The position numbers were made by a program, and so were the translations under genes. The notes under the pieces are model-generated. The model was not told the DNA's origin. It did not search any database and saw nothing but the letters and a program-made list of their open reading frames with translations. From Nymphaea colorata (Eukaryota > Streptophyta > Magnoliopsida > Nymphaeales > Nymphaeaceae), in contig NC_045146.1 in the NCBI RefSeq assembly GCF_008831285.2, forward strand, positions 15,515,289 through 15,579,288: DNA of 64,000 nucleotides, in the 5' to 3' direction. Below are positions 1-12,170 of this stretch, piece by piece (position 1 is the stretch's first letter; every line of letters begins with the position of its first letter).

Positions 1-2470
1 ATAGTCATGCAAATTATGATCAACACCATCACCACCATTAACGTCGTCCCAATCAAAACCAAATTCAACTTCACGCTCATATTCAACATCGTCAACACCA
101 TCACCGGTACCAGGATCATAAAAGCTATCATAGTCGTCGTCGTCATCATCATCATCACCATCACCACCACCACCACTATCTGCGAAAAAAAAAAAGATTA
201 AGGCAAGAAAGGAAGGAACTGCAAGAACAACAAACGTACATATTTATATCCTTCCCTGGTTCCCTGCTTGTAAAATTCATCAAGGGTTTACTTGCATGGG
301 ACTAAAATAAGCTCATGGTGATGATAATGAGTTGTACAAAAACCCAAATGGTTTAACTGGACTCCTTACCTGATCGGAAATGACAAATTAGTTCTTGGGA
401 TTAGCTATTGCCCGAAATTATTTTGCTTTCTCAAGGAAACAATATACGCTTTGTTTCTACAGCATTATTGTTGGAGTATGTAAGAGATACATGAAGCCAG
501 TGGTCAAGTCTGTCCAGAAATACTTGAAAGAAGGAAGCAGTTGCCTAATGATAATTTTGTGTCCATGACAACATTGTGTCGACGGAAAAAAAAGTGGAAA
601 GGTCAAAGAATAAAGCAGAAACAGAAAAGGAACTGTATTGAAATGAGAAGAAAGAAATAGCAAGAATGCTATGCTTTATCATAAAAAACAAAAAACAAGA
701 AAGAAAATGAGAATGAAATTATGAGAAGCACAAGGAAACTGACCAACAAGCACAGAGGAATCAATCGAGAGTCAAAAGGAGAAAAAGTTTCTTGGTTCAT
801 AGAAGAAGGGGAGCCTCTCATTAATAAGACAGATTTCTAAAACTTCCTCCTTGTTTGGAGTTTTAAGCTTTTGGAGTTTAAGCTTCATAAAGGCACTTTG
901 CAAGAAGCAAGCTTTGGACTGAGGCAGAAGCTTGCAGGGACTATTATCTACAAAGAAAAGCTTTAGAACAGGAAAACATACCGAACTAGATTTCCATTAA
1001 TTGTTCACGGAGTCAGTTTCTTGGATAAGATAATGCAATAGCCATGTATTTAAGAAATTTGTAAAGAATGGTGCCCGTATCTATTATCATTTTCTAGTTT
1101 CTACAGCAGTTCATAATCCTTTCAGACATCTCCAACACCCTTAAATATGAAAAGGTGATGAACCACTAGAGGCTACCACGTACACAATTGAAGAATATAA
1201 TTGCAAAATGAGGAAAATCACGATGTCGTTCACATGTTTTACCTGCATTATTCTCATGTCCAGTAGTATTCCTGCCGGCAAGGCTCTCAATATATAGATT
1301 GAATATTGGATACTCTAACTCGTTTGCAACTCTAGGCTCCACAGTCTCGAACGTCGCGTGATCAGGATTATAAGAGATATTGAAGATTTCATCCTCTGAT
1401 TCATCTATTAATCCCATCACCTTCACCAGAAACAGAATCTCTGTGTCATTCACAGTCCCCATGTAGATTGTGTACATCTTGAACACATCCACTCCCTTGT
1501 GAAGAAAGTGACAATCAGCAATATGCTCTCTGACCCAGACAGAATTATCATAGTCCTGTAACACCCAGAACTCCATTTTCAGGCCTGGCACGTCGAAGTG
1601 AAGCAAACACAGAGACCCTCGAAAATCCGCCACGAAATCAAAATTCTCATCTACGTTCAGACCTTCCGGCGGCCGTATAGTCAAAAACCTCTCCTGGCTG
1701 ACATCAAAAGCCACTATTGTCACTGGCGTCCCCTTAATCACCCGGCCAGTTTTCCTGTATAACATAGGATGGAAGATCCAATGGATGGCCCCATTAACAA
1801 ATGGTCTACAGTACAATGGCCGATGACAACCAAACGCCCCGTTAAGCTTCCTCCACGAGGCATCAACGCCAATGGAGAATATCTCAGCCCGGAATTTGGG
1901 GTACATGGACTCCACAACAAGCAACTTGTACACGCGAGTCACCGGATCACGGACGATTTGACAGATTTCCGGGCAGCCAAGGCCTGATTTTGGAAGCTTC
2001 ACACTCGTCCGCGTGGCGGGATTGATGATTTGGTATATTCTCGGCCTTTTGGGAATCAAGAAGTTGACATCGATACCCATACAACAGAGCCCATCGAACC
2101 AAGAGAGGGTGGAGAGGATGCTCGCGAAGTCACCACTCAATGGCGCCAATGGCACGCTCTGCCAAAGTTCCTTCATGCTGACGACAAAGTGGAGATCGTG
2201 GGCATCGAAGAAATGAAGTTTTTCGTCCAATTCAGCGACAAATGAGGGTTTCTCGTGGAGTTTGGCAAAACTGAGGTGAGCTTCCACAAAGTCATCGGAA
2301 TCGATCAGGGAGCGCCACCCTTTGCAAACCCGCCGGAATCTGAGGAGGGCCTTCACTGGAAGGCGCGAGAGGATGTTCTCCAGGACGTCATTGGGGATGG
2401 CCGAAATCATCGACATCGAGGCGGCAGTGGAAGAAGAAGAAGAAACAGAAACAAAATTTTGTTCCTCCAT
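1..2470 (-). CDS. F-box protein with acidic C-terminal tail, runs off the left edge
   Basis: The model is join(2470..1243, 179..<1). Exon 1 gives 409 codons. Residues about 20-65 form an F-box: IPNDVLENILSRLPVKALLRF, then a VCKGWRSLI-type segment, as in SCF ubiquitin-ligase substrate adaptors. The rest resembles the F-box-associated beta-propeller region (for example WFDGLCCMG, INPATRT), which would choose the substrate. The open frame of exon 1 continues to 1166, but a good donor (GCAG|GTAAAA) lies at 1243/1242 in phase 1. A strong acceptor (long T run, then CGCAG) lies at 180 and also enters in phase 1. The second exon is open to base 1 and is very acidic (Gly/Asp-rich, about seven Asp in a row), so the C-terminus lies outside the window. 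The F-box assignment is firm. The tail exon is inferred from matching splice phase. The substrate is unknown. Confidence 0.82.
180..1242 (-). other. Intron of the F-box gene
   Basis: This stretch lies between the phase-matched donor at 1242 and acceptor at 180. It has no convincing coding frame. The minus-strand open stretch at 457-663 translates to low-complexity Phe/Leu-rich sequence and looks like chance. Confidence 0.5.
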
Positions 2471-2583
2471 TGTGAGTTCCTCAGTTTAGTGCGTCTATCC
2501 CTCTTGCTAGCGGCCTTTATTAGGCAGTTAGGTTTTTTGTGCCCCTTTCCTGTTCCATTTTTCTCTGTTGTTCCAAACTTTAA

Positions 2584-3400
2584 ACTGTCACAAAGAGAGC
2601 AAAAGAGAGAGAGAGAGAGAGAGAGGCCGTCAATTTAAGTTGAGTAGCTACAATGCCGAAAAGAAACACAAATTGTCAATGAAATTAAGAACAGTTTGGG
2701 TCATTACTCTTCTTTACGAGGTGTTTAATATCTACTAGAAGCAACTAATCAATTTTATCAACAGGGGGTATCAAAGATGAATCAATTTTGATAAGGAAAT
2801 GGACCATAAGCAAACCGATAGGATGCATGTTCAGAATTCTACAAAAAATGCAAAAAGTTAAGAGACAATGATCAGAGGTCCAAAGCAGCCAACGGTGCCC
2901 ATAAGGTGTTGTGATGATAACTATAACACTGTTCACAAGCTTCACTCGTAAGAATAGAGGGACAAGAGAAGGGGGGGAAGAGGAACCAACGGGTCAATCA
3001 AATGACCGGAAATCCACACCCATCAATATAACAACCGGCAAAAACGAAAATTGTTAATAAAAAAATGGAACAGAGAAAGAAGACGATGATGATAAGGGAG
3101 GAGATGGAAAGGGGCAATCAGTTCACCTGAAACCTACGCCCCTCAATATCACACACGGGAAGATCGCTGCAGAAAAATGGAAAAACTGTTGAGAAGAAAA
3201 AAGAAACAGATGAAGGAGGAGAAGATGAGGAAGAAGAAGAAGACGCAGTGAAAAGAGATAAAATAAAGAAAGGGACGCGAGAGAGAGGGCCTACCTCGGG
3301 AGAGTGGATGCTGAGGAAGAGAAGCCGCTGAGATGGTTGTGTGCTGCGTAGACGAAGACCTGCTGCGAGCGAGAGCGGTGGACAGGGAGAGGAGCGCAAC
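2584..3400 (-). other. Probable 5'UTR exon and 5'UTR intron of the F-box gene
   Basis: On the minus strand a donor (TTTCAG|GTGAAC) lies at about 3127/3126. An acceptor with a long CT-rich tract ending TTTGTGACAG lies at 2585, upstream of the F-box ATG at 2470. The upstream stretch (about 3127-3400) is open in one frame but has no ATG at its head, and its translation is Ser/Phe-rich low complexity, so it is more likely untranslated. The GA repeat at 2604-2625 would then be the polypyrimidine tract of this intron. The transcript start is not known. Confidence 0.45.
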
Positions 3401-3429
3401 GCTCTAACTGGCGTGCGAGGAATATCTAA

Positions 3430-5067
3430 GGTCGGTCCGGCGGGTCGGGTAGGTTTTTAAATTTTCTTTATTTGTACAGGCTCATTTCACTGGAACGCTT
3501 CTTTCAAATAATTTGTTTTCAACCTGACGGTAAATTGTTTCGAATTTTTATTATTTATCCTCGTTTTTCTCAACGAAATTTTTCGTTTTTCAATTATATA
3601 TATATATATATGACAAATATTTTCATAAGTATGAATTTCTATTGGTTTTTATCCTGCTTTCTACCAATGGTGGTGGCAAATCGGTTCAACTCATCAGCAA
3701 TACAAGAGCGCATCCTTTTAGAAATACCATCAACCTTTTCCTTTTTAACTTAGTTTTCTAACTTTTTGCCTTTTTATTTTTGAAAAAAGCGCATAAAACT
3801 ACTTTACAAACTACCTCCTAATCGGTTCCATTCAAAATCGCATTTGTTCTTCATGTTTTCCATTTACTTTAAATTTAAGTGCTACTATCTTCGCTTTTAT
3901 GTACCTTCTTGTTCTGCATTTTTCTTTACTGTTGTTCAGTGTCTTAGACTCACCATTCAGGGAAGAAAAGTTTTTGCTTGGCATTTTTTTCCATAAAAAA
4001 TGTTCTCAAAACCATCTTTGTAGCGCGGATAACAAACAGCTTACATCAGAGACAATTTCAGACATTAAATAACGCACCTGAATCCGTTTTCAACTTAATG
4101 TGAACAATCAGTAACGTTTATCAATGTTCATTTATTGTGCAGTATTGCGTTTCTTGATCTCAATGAACTTCGGTTATCGTGCAACATAAGCACATAACGT
4201 CGTCTGCCAAAGTGCGTTTCAAGTATGCCTGCTAACATGATCCTGTGCGAATCAGTTATAACATAATGAAAGATGTTTAAGTTATTTGTATCAATTCTAT
4301 TTATATTGGAACAGTATACTCTGAATTTACACATCAATTGTAGCGTTTTGCTGTCGATTTGATCGGTGGCAAGTCAGATTCTTTTAAATTGGTTTCTGTA
4401 TACATGCCTCGTGTCAGCAACTCGTTAGTAGTTCCAGAAAGGTGGTCATCCAAGCAAGGATCAGATGCAATGTAACTGCACAATGGTTGTGTTACTATGC
4501 TGCAAAGATCAGCCTTTTGAATCCTTTCCGAAGTTTCAACTGTATACATGTCATCTACAAGGTACAAAACGCAATTTAATCATAACTGGAAATGGTTGTT
4601 ATGCTTAAATCGGTTTTGTAAGGATCCAAAATCGAATGATCTAGGATGTGTAAGTTATAATTTATAAAATACATGACATGTTCAAGAAAACCATCACAGC
4701 ACGAATTTTAGGTTCTTAATATCGCGTATATAAAGCATCTCTACAGATATAATTTGGAAAACTAGCTTCAAACTTCGATTTCTAAATTGTAATCGCATAG
4801 ATGTTCTTTCAATCTCATGCCCTTGATCCCTGCTCTGCCTTCATCACCTTCCCTGGCAAGCATGCCACGATGGCGTTCTTTGCTGATGATGTGCTTCTCT
4901 ACTCACTTGCAAGATGGTCTGCCATAGCATGGCAGTTAATCAAGAAACCCCATTACCGTGAACATCCATTTCAACAATGTCAACCAGATACAGTAGATTA
5001 ATCAATGCTTATGCTAAAAACATTACAGTGTTGACAGATTAAATTCATATATCAAAATACTTACATC
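3430..5067. other. Spacer between the F-box gene and CGLD27
   Basis: AT-rich DNA with a short TA repeat near 3596-3611. No coding frame, RNA gene or recognisable repeat was found. The 3'UTR of CGLD27 should occupy the right end. Confidence 0.5.
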
Positions 5068-8000
5068 TTATTTTACAAGATCATCCCATTTACAATATTG
5101 TCCACCTGCTAATGCTCGGTAGTATCGGTCTCTGCAGTAGACAGGCCTGCCATCAGCAGCCTCAGCAGCTGCTGCTGCAAGGTCGTCATCATTTATAACC
5201 TCCACTGGCAAGTTTAGCAACTCCTCTCTCCTGTAACACCTTTTTTTAGTTGAGGTACGCAACTGAAACAAACTTATAGTGAGCAACTTCAAATGGAGAT
5301 TCATATGTAAAAAACTTGGGTACCTCATGCTGGTTTTTGTGCTTGGACTTAACATGCTTAAGCTCTTCTCGTTCAGTGCAGGAGAGGGGCGTATGAAATT
5401 CTGAACTGGGTCAGCAAAGATGAAGAGTGACACAGCACTCACAAGCAACACACCGGTGCCCAACAAGGTTTGCTTCAACAACTTTATTACTGGTTTAACC
5501 TGGTTGTACATTTATTGGTTACAAGCTCATCATGGAAAAGACAATAAAAAATGAGGATAGATCCACATGGCACATATTAATAAATGATTAAAGATCCCTT
5601 CAGGCGAATGTTTATGAATGTAAACATGCATGTGCATGGGTCGATGATCTACCAAGAAAATAGCAAAAGTATCATAGGAGTGGAGCCTGTTACCTTATAA
5701 GAACCCAACAATCTATCACGAGCTAAAACCTGCAGGAAGTTAAAATAAACTGCCATCATGATTCAGCCAAAACAATACCAGGTAGGAAGGTTAAATCAAT
5801 TGAAGTTGCCTACACAAAAAAACAATAAACCAAATGATTCTTCATTTGATTCAAGCTTTGAAATGAAGGGAAATATTTTCAGTACTAGTCACACATTAAT
5901 GAAACATGTAAACCGAACTATACTTTCAGGAAGTGCATGACATATGCATGTTGAACTAGGTGCAACTTAGACCTAATGGTTGTTTCAGTCATTTCTTTCA
6001 AAGTTCGCAGTTCTTTATGTCATTTGCATCATCAGTTGAGTAGGTCAGAGTAAATAACAAAAATATGAAGCACAAATTTAAAGTCCACACATCTTCTGAA
6101 TAGCATAGCTGTGATTCTTTCCAATATATCATTGTGCACAATCATTTAAACTCTATATTTTCCAAGCAATAAGACAGATGTTGGGAGATAATCTAGGAAG
6201 CAACCAACAGAATGAAGTGGCATAGTGTGCAAATCTGGAATACGACAGGACTTGAACCAATATATGTAGAGTGAGAACACATTAACACCACAATCGGAAC
6301 AGAAAAGGAGACCAATTTAACATCATAGAAGAGCTGCATAATTTGGTTCGTGAGGGAACTGTGGTCAGGCACCTTTGATGATAGGAACTTCAACTGGATT
6401 ATTTTTGAAGCCTGACTAGCTATTGCTGCTAAGTTTGCTAGACAAAGACAGCATGCTGGATGGTTTCAGGGCCGCATAAAGTCAGGTTTTTTGAGTCCTG
6501 AAAATCTAATTTTATAAATAGGATACAAGCAAACTGGCTTCAGGTGTCTTTCATCAGATGAATCTCCAGTTACAGAATGAGGACGACATATCCATACAAT
6601 GTTTTATGCCTTATTCTGGAAAATTTTACCTCTGGTGGCTTAACCCACATTTGTCCATCATACCAGCCACTCTCTTCATAGGGGATCACTGCTGACAGCA
6701 ACCTGTCACCAACGTAACTCCATCCCTGTGGCATAAAAAAGTTTAAATTCATTAAGAGATCCAAGTATTATTTCCAAGGAACCATTAGGTTTAGAAAAAG
6801 ATGGAGGCCATTGTCAATTTTGATCAATCATCCATCTAGATATACCTATGTAACTCAGCAGTCTGGTCATACTAACACCTAGTCGTGTTACTTATGACCA
6901 TAGCTAAGTTCACTGTATTGAAATTGATCCCAAGAATATTACATTTTAATGGCTCAAATGGTACTTGAATAGATAATGAACTATCTAATAAGTCATCTTT
7001 TAGATGATTTTCCATTAATTCTGTGTATGTCAAGAGTGCAGCACAATCTGCAGCTAGTTTGCCAAAAAAATGGCCTTGGTTTTATCAAGGTAGATGGAGT
7101 ATAGGGGTCAATAAAGAAATATCATGTTAGAAAGCAGAAAAATTGGTAGTTTTTGTCAGTTAGAAAAAAGATAGATCGTTGAAATTTTCAATGGAAACTC
7201 ATCACCACTGTTGAACTACATGCTCTATGAGTGAACTAAAAGTGAAATAGCACCTCAAATTGGTTATTAAATCGGCTGAAAGTATCTACCTGCTAGGAAA
7301 CCCCCACCAGCAAACAACTACAATCCACGACTCTACTTATTAGGAATGATGGTATGACTTGAATGCATCCAAGTATACAGCATTGATGCCCAATGACATT
7401 TCAGAAGATATGATTATAAAACCTTTCTGTATGACGTGTTCAACTACTACTTGAACATAAACCTGGAGTATGTACCAGATATATGCGCAGAACAACCAAT
7501 GACACCAGAAAAAGTGGTCCTGTCCCAGCAGCTAGCAAAAACTTTAGAGTCTCCTGCATTGTCAGGAAGGAGAAGGAATTACTGGTTATGATCAGAATCC
7601 AAGAATTTCTGCTAGAAGTGTCCATCAGACGGTTCTTACCACCTACACATAAACCTTTAAGCTGCCTGATGTTCAATTTCATTATCAGTTGTAATTGTGG
7701 AACGGGAATCAGTTGCTGACAGGCATATTAAACGCATGAATCTACAAATCTACAGAATCAAGTGTCAAGGAGCCTCAAATTCAAAAGCATATTAAGATTC
7801 TTTTTCTTCCATACCTATACATATATTTGAATCTCCATGATTTATTCAATACATGCAACTTAAGTTTAACAGTAAATTTTTAAGTAGAGGGATTCTGCAA
7901 CCACTCTCTTCCATTTTCAAGTCATTCCCTTATTTCAATCTGCTACTCTTACAAGAGAAAGTAAAACATATACCACCACCTTTAGCTTTGGTACAAAAGA

Positions 8001-9032
8001 TATCCTCAACAACTCAATTTTAGGTAATTTAACAAGGATAAAAGTGACACGCTGCAAAGCCAAAAACAACCTATTTATGAAGACGATGCGCTTAATGCAG
8101 GTATCTGCTTCACAGAATCATGTTTTAAGAAAACAGTAGCCATGTATTGGTGGAATTCAACAACCAAATAAACATGCGATAAAATATCAATGACCAAGAG
8201 GCAGAGGTGGATCCAGTTTATGTAATCATTCACTGAATCACTATGCATCGGGAACAAGTCGAGCAAAATTTTTGTTGTCTCGTGATGGTGATGATTTTTC
8301 CGCATCTAGATGAACTATTATTTTCATGCAGTCGATTACTTTGATCCATTAAGTTCGCGATCGACGTTCCACAGGTACTGACTACAGCAGATGATGGATC
8401 TGCAGTAAATGCATGAACTCGAAGTATATATAGCATGCAGAAAAAATAAGACAACGCACAGGAGATAATACATTAAAACAGAAAAGCCAATTGCGAACGG
8501 TAGAACTCTCCACAACTTTTTAAAGATACCCGGGAAGGATCAAAACTAGCAGCAGAAACTGGTGCACCAAGAACAGCAAAGGCCACCAACCAAAGCCCAC
8601 CAAGCCGAAGGAAAAATGGTCCAGGGCTAAGCTGCGCCCATGAGTACAAGAACCCATCTTTCAGAGACGCGTATTCGTTCACCTAAGAGTTTGTACATAA
8701 AAAATGAAAGTGAAATTTCCGTGCGCAGTAGAATTATGATGCATATTAATTGTTATGTCAGCGTAGAAACGAACAAGCATACACACCGGCCTCTGTTCAT
8801 ATGGAACTTCAATTTCCAAGCCAGGATCCCAATTCTTTCCAACAAAGCCACCATTGGCGCCTCCGTTCCTTTCATCTTTCAATGCCTTGCTCACGAGCAA
8901 AACCCAACGTCTAGAACCGAAGTTTTTGGGTGCTCTCAGAAAACAAACGGGAGCAGAGCTCCTGCAGATGCTCCCCTCTGTTTTACATCCGCCACCATAA
9001 ATCAAATTGCACGTCTTCAGCCGAAGCATCAT
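5068..9032 (-). CDS. CGLD27: CGLD27-like chloroplast protein (DUF1230 / Ycf36 family)
   Basis: The model is join(9032..8787, 8682..8530, 7553..7476, 6725..6630, 5729..5694, 5499..5324, 5230..5068), 948 nt, 315 aa. All junctions are GT-AG and the phases close. Residues 1 to about 60 are Ser/Arg/Lys-rich without acidic clusters, as in a plastid transit peptide. The conserved core starts at VPYEQRPVNEYASLKDGF, the hallmark opening of Ycf36/DUF1230. It continues through hydrophobic segments (FLRLGGLWLVAFAVLGAPV; LFLVSLVVLRIYL; LLGTGVLLVSAVSLFIF), the GWSYVGDRLLSA and YEESGWYDGQMWVKPPEVLARDRLLGSYKVKPV blocks (the latter spread over three exons), and ends with a conserved YYRALAGGQYCKWDDL. Ycf36 is plastid-encoded in some algae; in land plants it is nuclear and linked to iron or photosynthetic acclimation. 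The frame extends 27 codons upstream to 9113, but 9032 (MMLRLK) gives the better transit peptide. Exon 7 uses TTACAG at 5231. Confidence 0.88.
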
Positions 9033-9081
9033 CCTGCCTGCTTCTCCTCTTGGCTCTCTCTCCTCGCTCCTACTATATCCT

Positions 9082-9101
9082 AGAGAGAGAGAGAGAGAGA
9101 G
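9082..9101. repeat. GA/CT microsatellite in the CGLD27 leader
   Basis: About ten GA units on the plus strand, just upstream of the CGLD27 start. CT-rich leaders like this are common in plant 5'UTRs and promoters. Confidence 0.8.
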
Positions 9102-9113
9102 CAGATCTGTCAA

Positions 9114-9837
9114 CTTTTCTTGGCGGGGTTATGGCCATCCACATTTGCGTGGCAGGAGAAGTATCTCATGGGCCCAGATTACATTATCTTGATGGTTGGA
9201 ATACCATCGATTAATTGTGGCCAGGATACGGAATGTTGGGGAGTCCGTGCTCCGCGTTGCTTGTGCAGCAGGAAGCCTGCGCAACTGCTATAAAAGATTC
9301 AGTGCGTAACGCATGGTGACTCGAGGAAACCAGTTTTCCCTGCTTTTCATTATTCAGCCAGGTCCAGCATTTACCACATGCGACTCAGTGTGACCTTATT
9401 TAATCATTTGGACTTGATAAGTTTTTAAACTGAATCTGTATCTCACAAAAGCAAGATCCCCAGTTTGCCTATAAAATATTTGTCGGTTATCACTTTCACA
9501 TTCCAATTCGATTAAACTCTGTACTGAGTCCAATTGGAGAGCTGTTCGGCTAATGCAATCTGAGCTATAATTTGGAATGCTTGTCCGGACACTTTTAAGA
9601 ATAGGATAGAAGGATAATGAAAAAGGAGCTGTTGCTGATTTGGGCCAAATCAAGTCCGCTGCTACAAGAATGAGGAATTGGAAGAGGACCCAAATGCTAT
9701 CCAATTGCTAACAGCTGAATCCAAAAATGGTGTTCAAGTCATGGCCATTTGGAAGGATAGTAAAGATGAAAGACTTCATTGGGACGGCGTTAAAGGGTAG
9801 AGAGAGTGAAGATTTAGCTGAAAAGAGGGTTCGGGGT
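9114..9837. other. Upstream region of CGLD27
   Basis: This should hold the CGLD27 promoter (minus strand). I see no gene, RNA or clear repeat. The minus-strand open stretch at 9396-9704 has no family resemblance. Confidence 0.45.
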
Positions 9838-12170
9838 GTGATGCAAGAAGAATTAAGATTATTGAATCTTAATCCAACTGCATTCACAATTAAACTAAAA
9901 CTAACTAAAACTCAAGCAAACGAGTAAGGAACAAGAGTGATGCAAGAAGAATTAAGATTATTGAATCTTAATCCAACTGCATTCACAATTAAACGAATAG
10001 GAACCAGAAGAACAGAAGGAAAAATAAGAAAACACTTCATTTCTTGAACTGATTGACTGCCTTACAAAATGACCCAACGTCCCCTTCTATAGAGAAAGGG
10101 GTGGATTGTGGATCTGAATCCATTTAAAAGTACTAATAATCTAACTAGATCCAATTACAAAATTTGGTTATGCTTCTATCTTGCATCGGACTCCCCTAGT
10201 TGGAGAAGAGCCGCCCTCGACGAGTTTAAATCTTTCATTCTGCCAAAATGATTCTTCACCCTAGAGAGTTTGGACAAGGTTTGGATCTTCTGAACAAAAA
10301 GGTTCCACCGCTCGCCTGCGTAAGCTAAAGTGGTGGTTTATTGATTATCTTCTGATAATGATCAAGGTGGCGACTTCGGTGGTGGCTTGGGAGAAGAAAC
10401 GCAAGGTTGGATATGATCTATGGACATCCCCAAATCAGATCCAGTATCAAATGATGGAAACAACTGGTTTGGACCCAGATTTGGACCCTCATACTCGTGA
10501 ATCAGGCAAAATGGAACCGAATTGGGTTCAAAATCCGGTTCGGCTTGAACCGGTCTCAAAAGGGACCAGCCCAAACCCACGAGCGCCTTGAGCGGAAGCC
10601 GATCTGATGGTGGTGCCTCTTGATTTCTACTGCCATTTGCAGAAGGATCGAAGGGCTTCTATGAACGCTTGCAACGCTCCCTACTCCATCATTGTCGGGA
10701 ATGGAGTCGTCGGGGAGTGCCGCACCTTCGGCCACTTACCCACGGAGACAAGAAGGACAGACGCAGGCGGCGTCATCTCTTGGGTCGAAGAAGACTCCTT
10801 CGCCTGCACATCGGCGGGTGGTACTCGTAGACAATAATCTGGCAGTTTCCGACCCCCTCTTGCAGAGGTTCACCGTCTCTTTCATCGGCGGTTTCGATCA
10901 CTCCTGCCCCCCCCCCCACCCCCCTCCACTGGTCGGAGGAATGATGGCCGGAAAACTTCCTTCCCCCAGTCTACCCGCGGCTGCCGTCTGTCGATGGAAA
11001 GAAAATGAAACAGTTGCGAGAGCTCTGATGGGGACCCTCGATGACTGTTCACCTCTTCTCATTCCAGCATCACAAGCGTCGATGGCCGAACGAACGTCTA
11101 CAATAGCAAGTCCATGAACGATTTGCATGTTTTGCAAAGCCAGGCGGAACATTTCTCTTCATTCGTCCATTAATCTATCGAAGGAGACTCCCAATCCATC
11201 CACTTTTGTCTTTAAAGCAACAACTCCTTGTCTAATATGAGATAAATCAGATATGAGATAAATCAGATTCCTGTCTTGTTAAGGTCAGCAAGGTTTGCTC
11301 AACTTCAAGATAGAAACATAACCAAATCTTGTAATTGGATCTAGTTAGATTTTCAGTACTTGCAAATGGATCCAAATCCACAATCTACCCCTTTCTCTAT
11401 AAAAGGGGACATTGGGTCATTTTGTAAGGCAATCAATCAGTTGAAGAGAAGTGTTTTCTTATTTTTCTTCTGTTCTTCTTGTTTCTTGCTCGTTTGCTTG
11501 AGTTTTAGTTACTTTAGTTTAGCTGTGAATGCAGTTAGACTAAGATTCAATAATCTTAATTCTTCTTGCATCAATTGGTATCCATGCACATGGCTGCAAG
11601 AGAAGCAAAAGACAAAGAAAAGGCAAATGATTCTGTTGCTATAAAAAAAAGAGTTGCAGAGTTTACATCCAATGCAAATGAAGAAAACCCAACAAAAATC
11701 ATGCAATCTGAAGAAGAAAATGAAGAACTTCTACAACATGCAATGACGAAGCATGATTCTGAAATCACTCACATTAAACAGGATCTTGCTGTCTTAACCA
11801 AGACGATGGACGAAAGACTCATTGAATTCAAGAATGAGTTCAAAGACGATATCAGAGAAATGCTCTGCTCGTTTCTGCAGCACACACAAAATACCTCACA
11901 AAAGTATCCAACTTTACTTGCTGCAAACGAAGTCTGTCATGTTCCAAGGGAAGGAGTTCCTGATGGAGTCCTGTTGCCGGCAGGTGTAGTAGAACCGACG
12001 CGAAGACCCAAGAAAACACTTCATTTCTTCAACTAATTGACTACCTTACAAAATGACCCAATGTCCCCTTTTATAGGGAAAGGGGTGGATTGTGGATCTG
12101 AATCCATTTACAAGTACTGAAAATCTAACTCGATCCAATTACAAGATTTGGTTATGCTTCTATCTTGCAT
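9838..12170. mobile_element. Fossil LTR retroelement cluster, probably Ty3/gypsy, rearranged
   Basis: Three related LTR pieces are present. One is reverse-oriented at about 9838-10187 and carries an internal duplication (9838-9937 repeats at 9938-10000). One is forward at about 11303-11572. One is reverse and partial at about 12012-12168. Shared blocks include GATTATTGAATCTTAATCC and ACAAAATGACCCAA. The forward LTR is followed by TTGGTATCCA, close to the initiator-Met tRNA primer-binding site. Next comes a gag-like stretch at 11566-11990 (Lys/Glu-rich, with a KTMDERLIEFKNEFKDDIRE-type helix). The stretch 10188-11300, between oppositely oriented LTRs, resembles the 3' internal part of such elements. 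Recognisable pol was not found. The element looks broken and rearranged. Moderate divergence between LTR pieces suggests it is not recent. The family call rests on the gag-like helix and PBS only. Confidence 0.7.

Noticed and set aside
7-201. Plus-strand Ile/Thr/Val-rich frame
   Set aside because: It is the shadow of the acidic minus-strand exon.
1166-1242. C-terminal 25 codons of the long F-box open frame
   Set aside because: They lie after a good donor and look like intron read-through; kept out of the model.
3118-3399. 93-codon minus-strand open frame
   Set aside because: No ATG at its head, low-complexity Ser/Phe translation and a donor at its end; better explained as untranslated leader.
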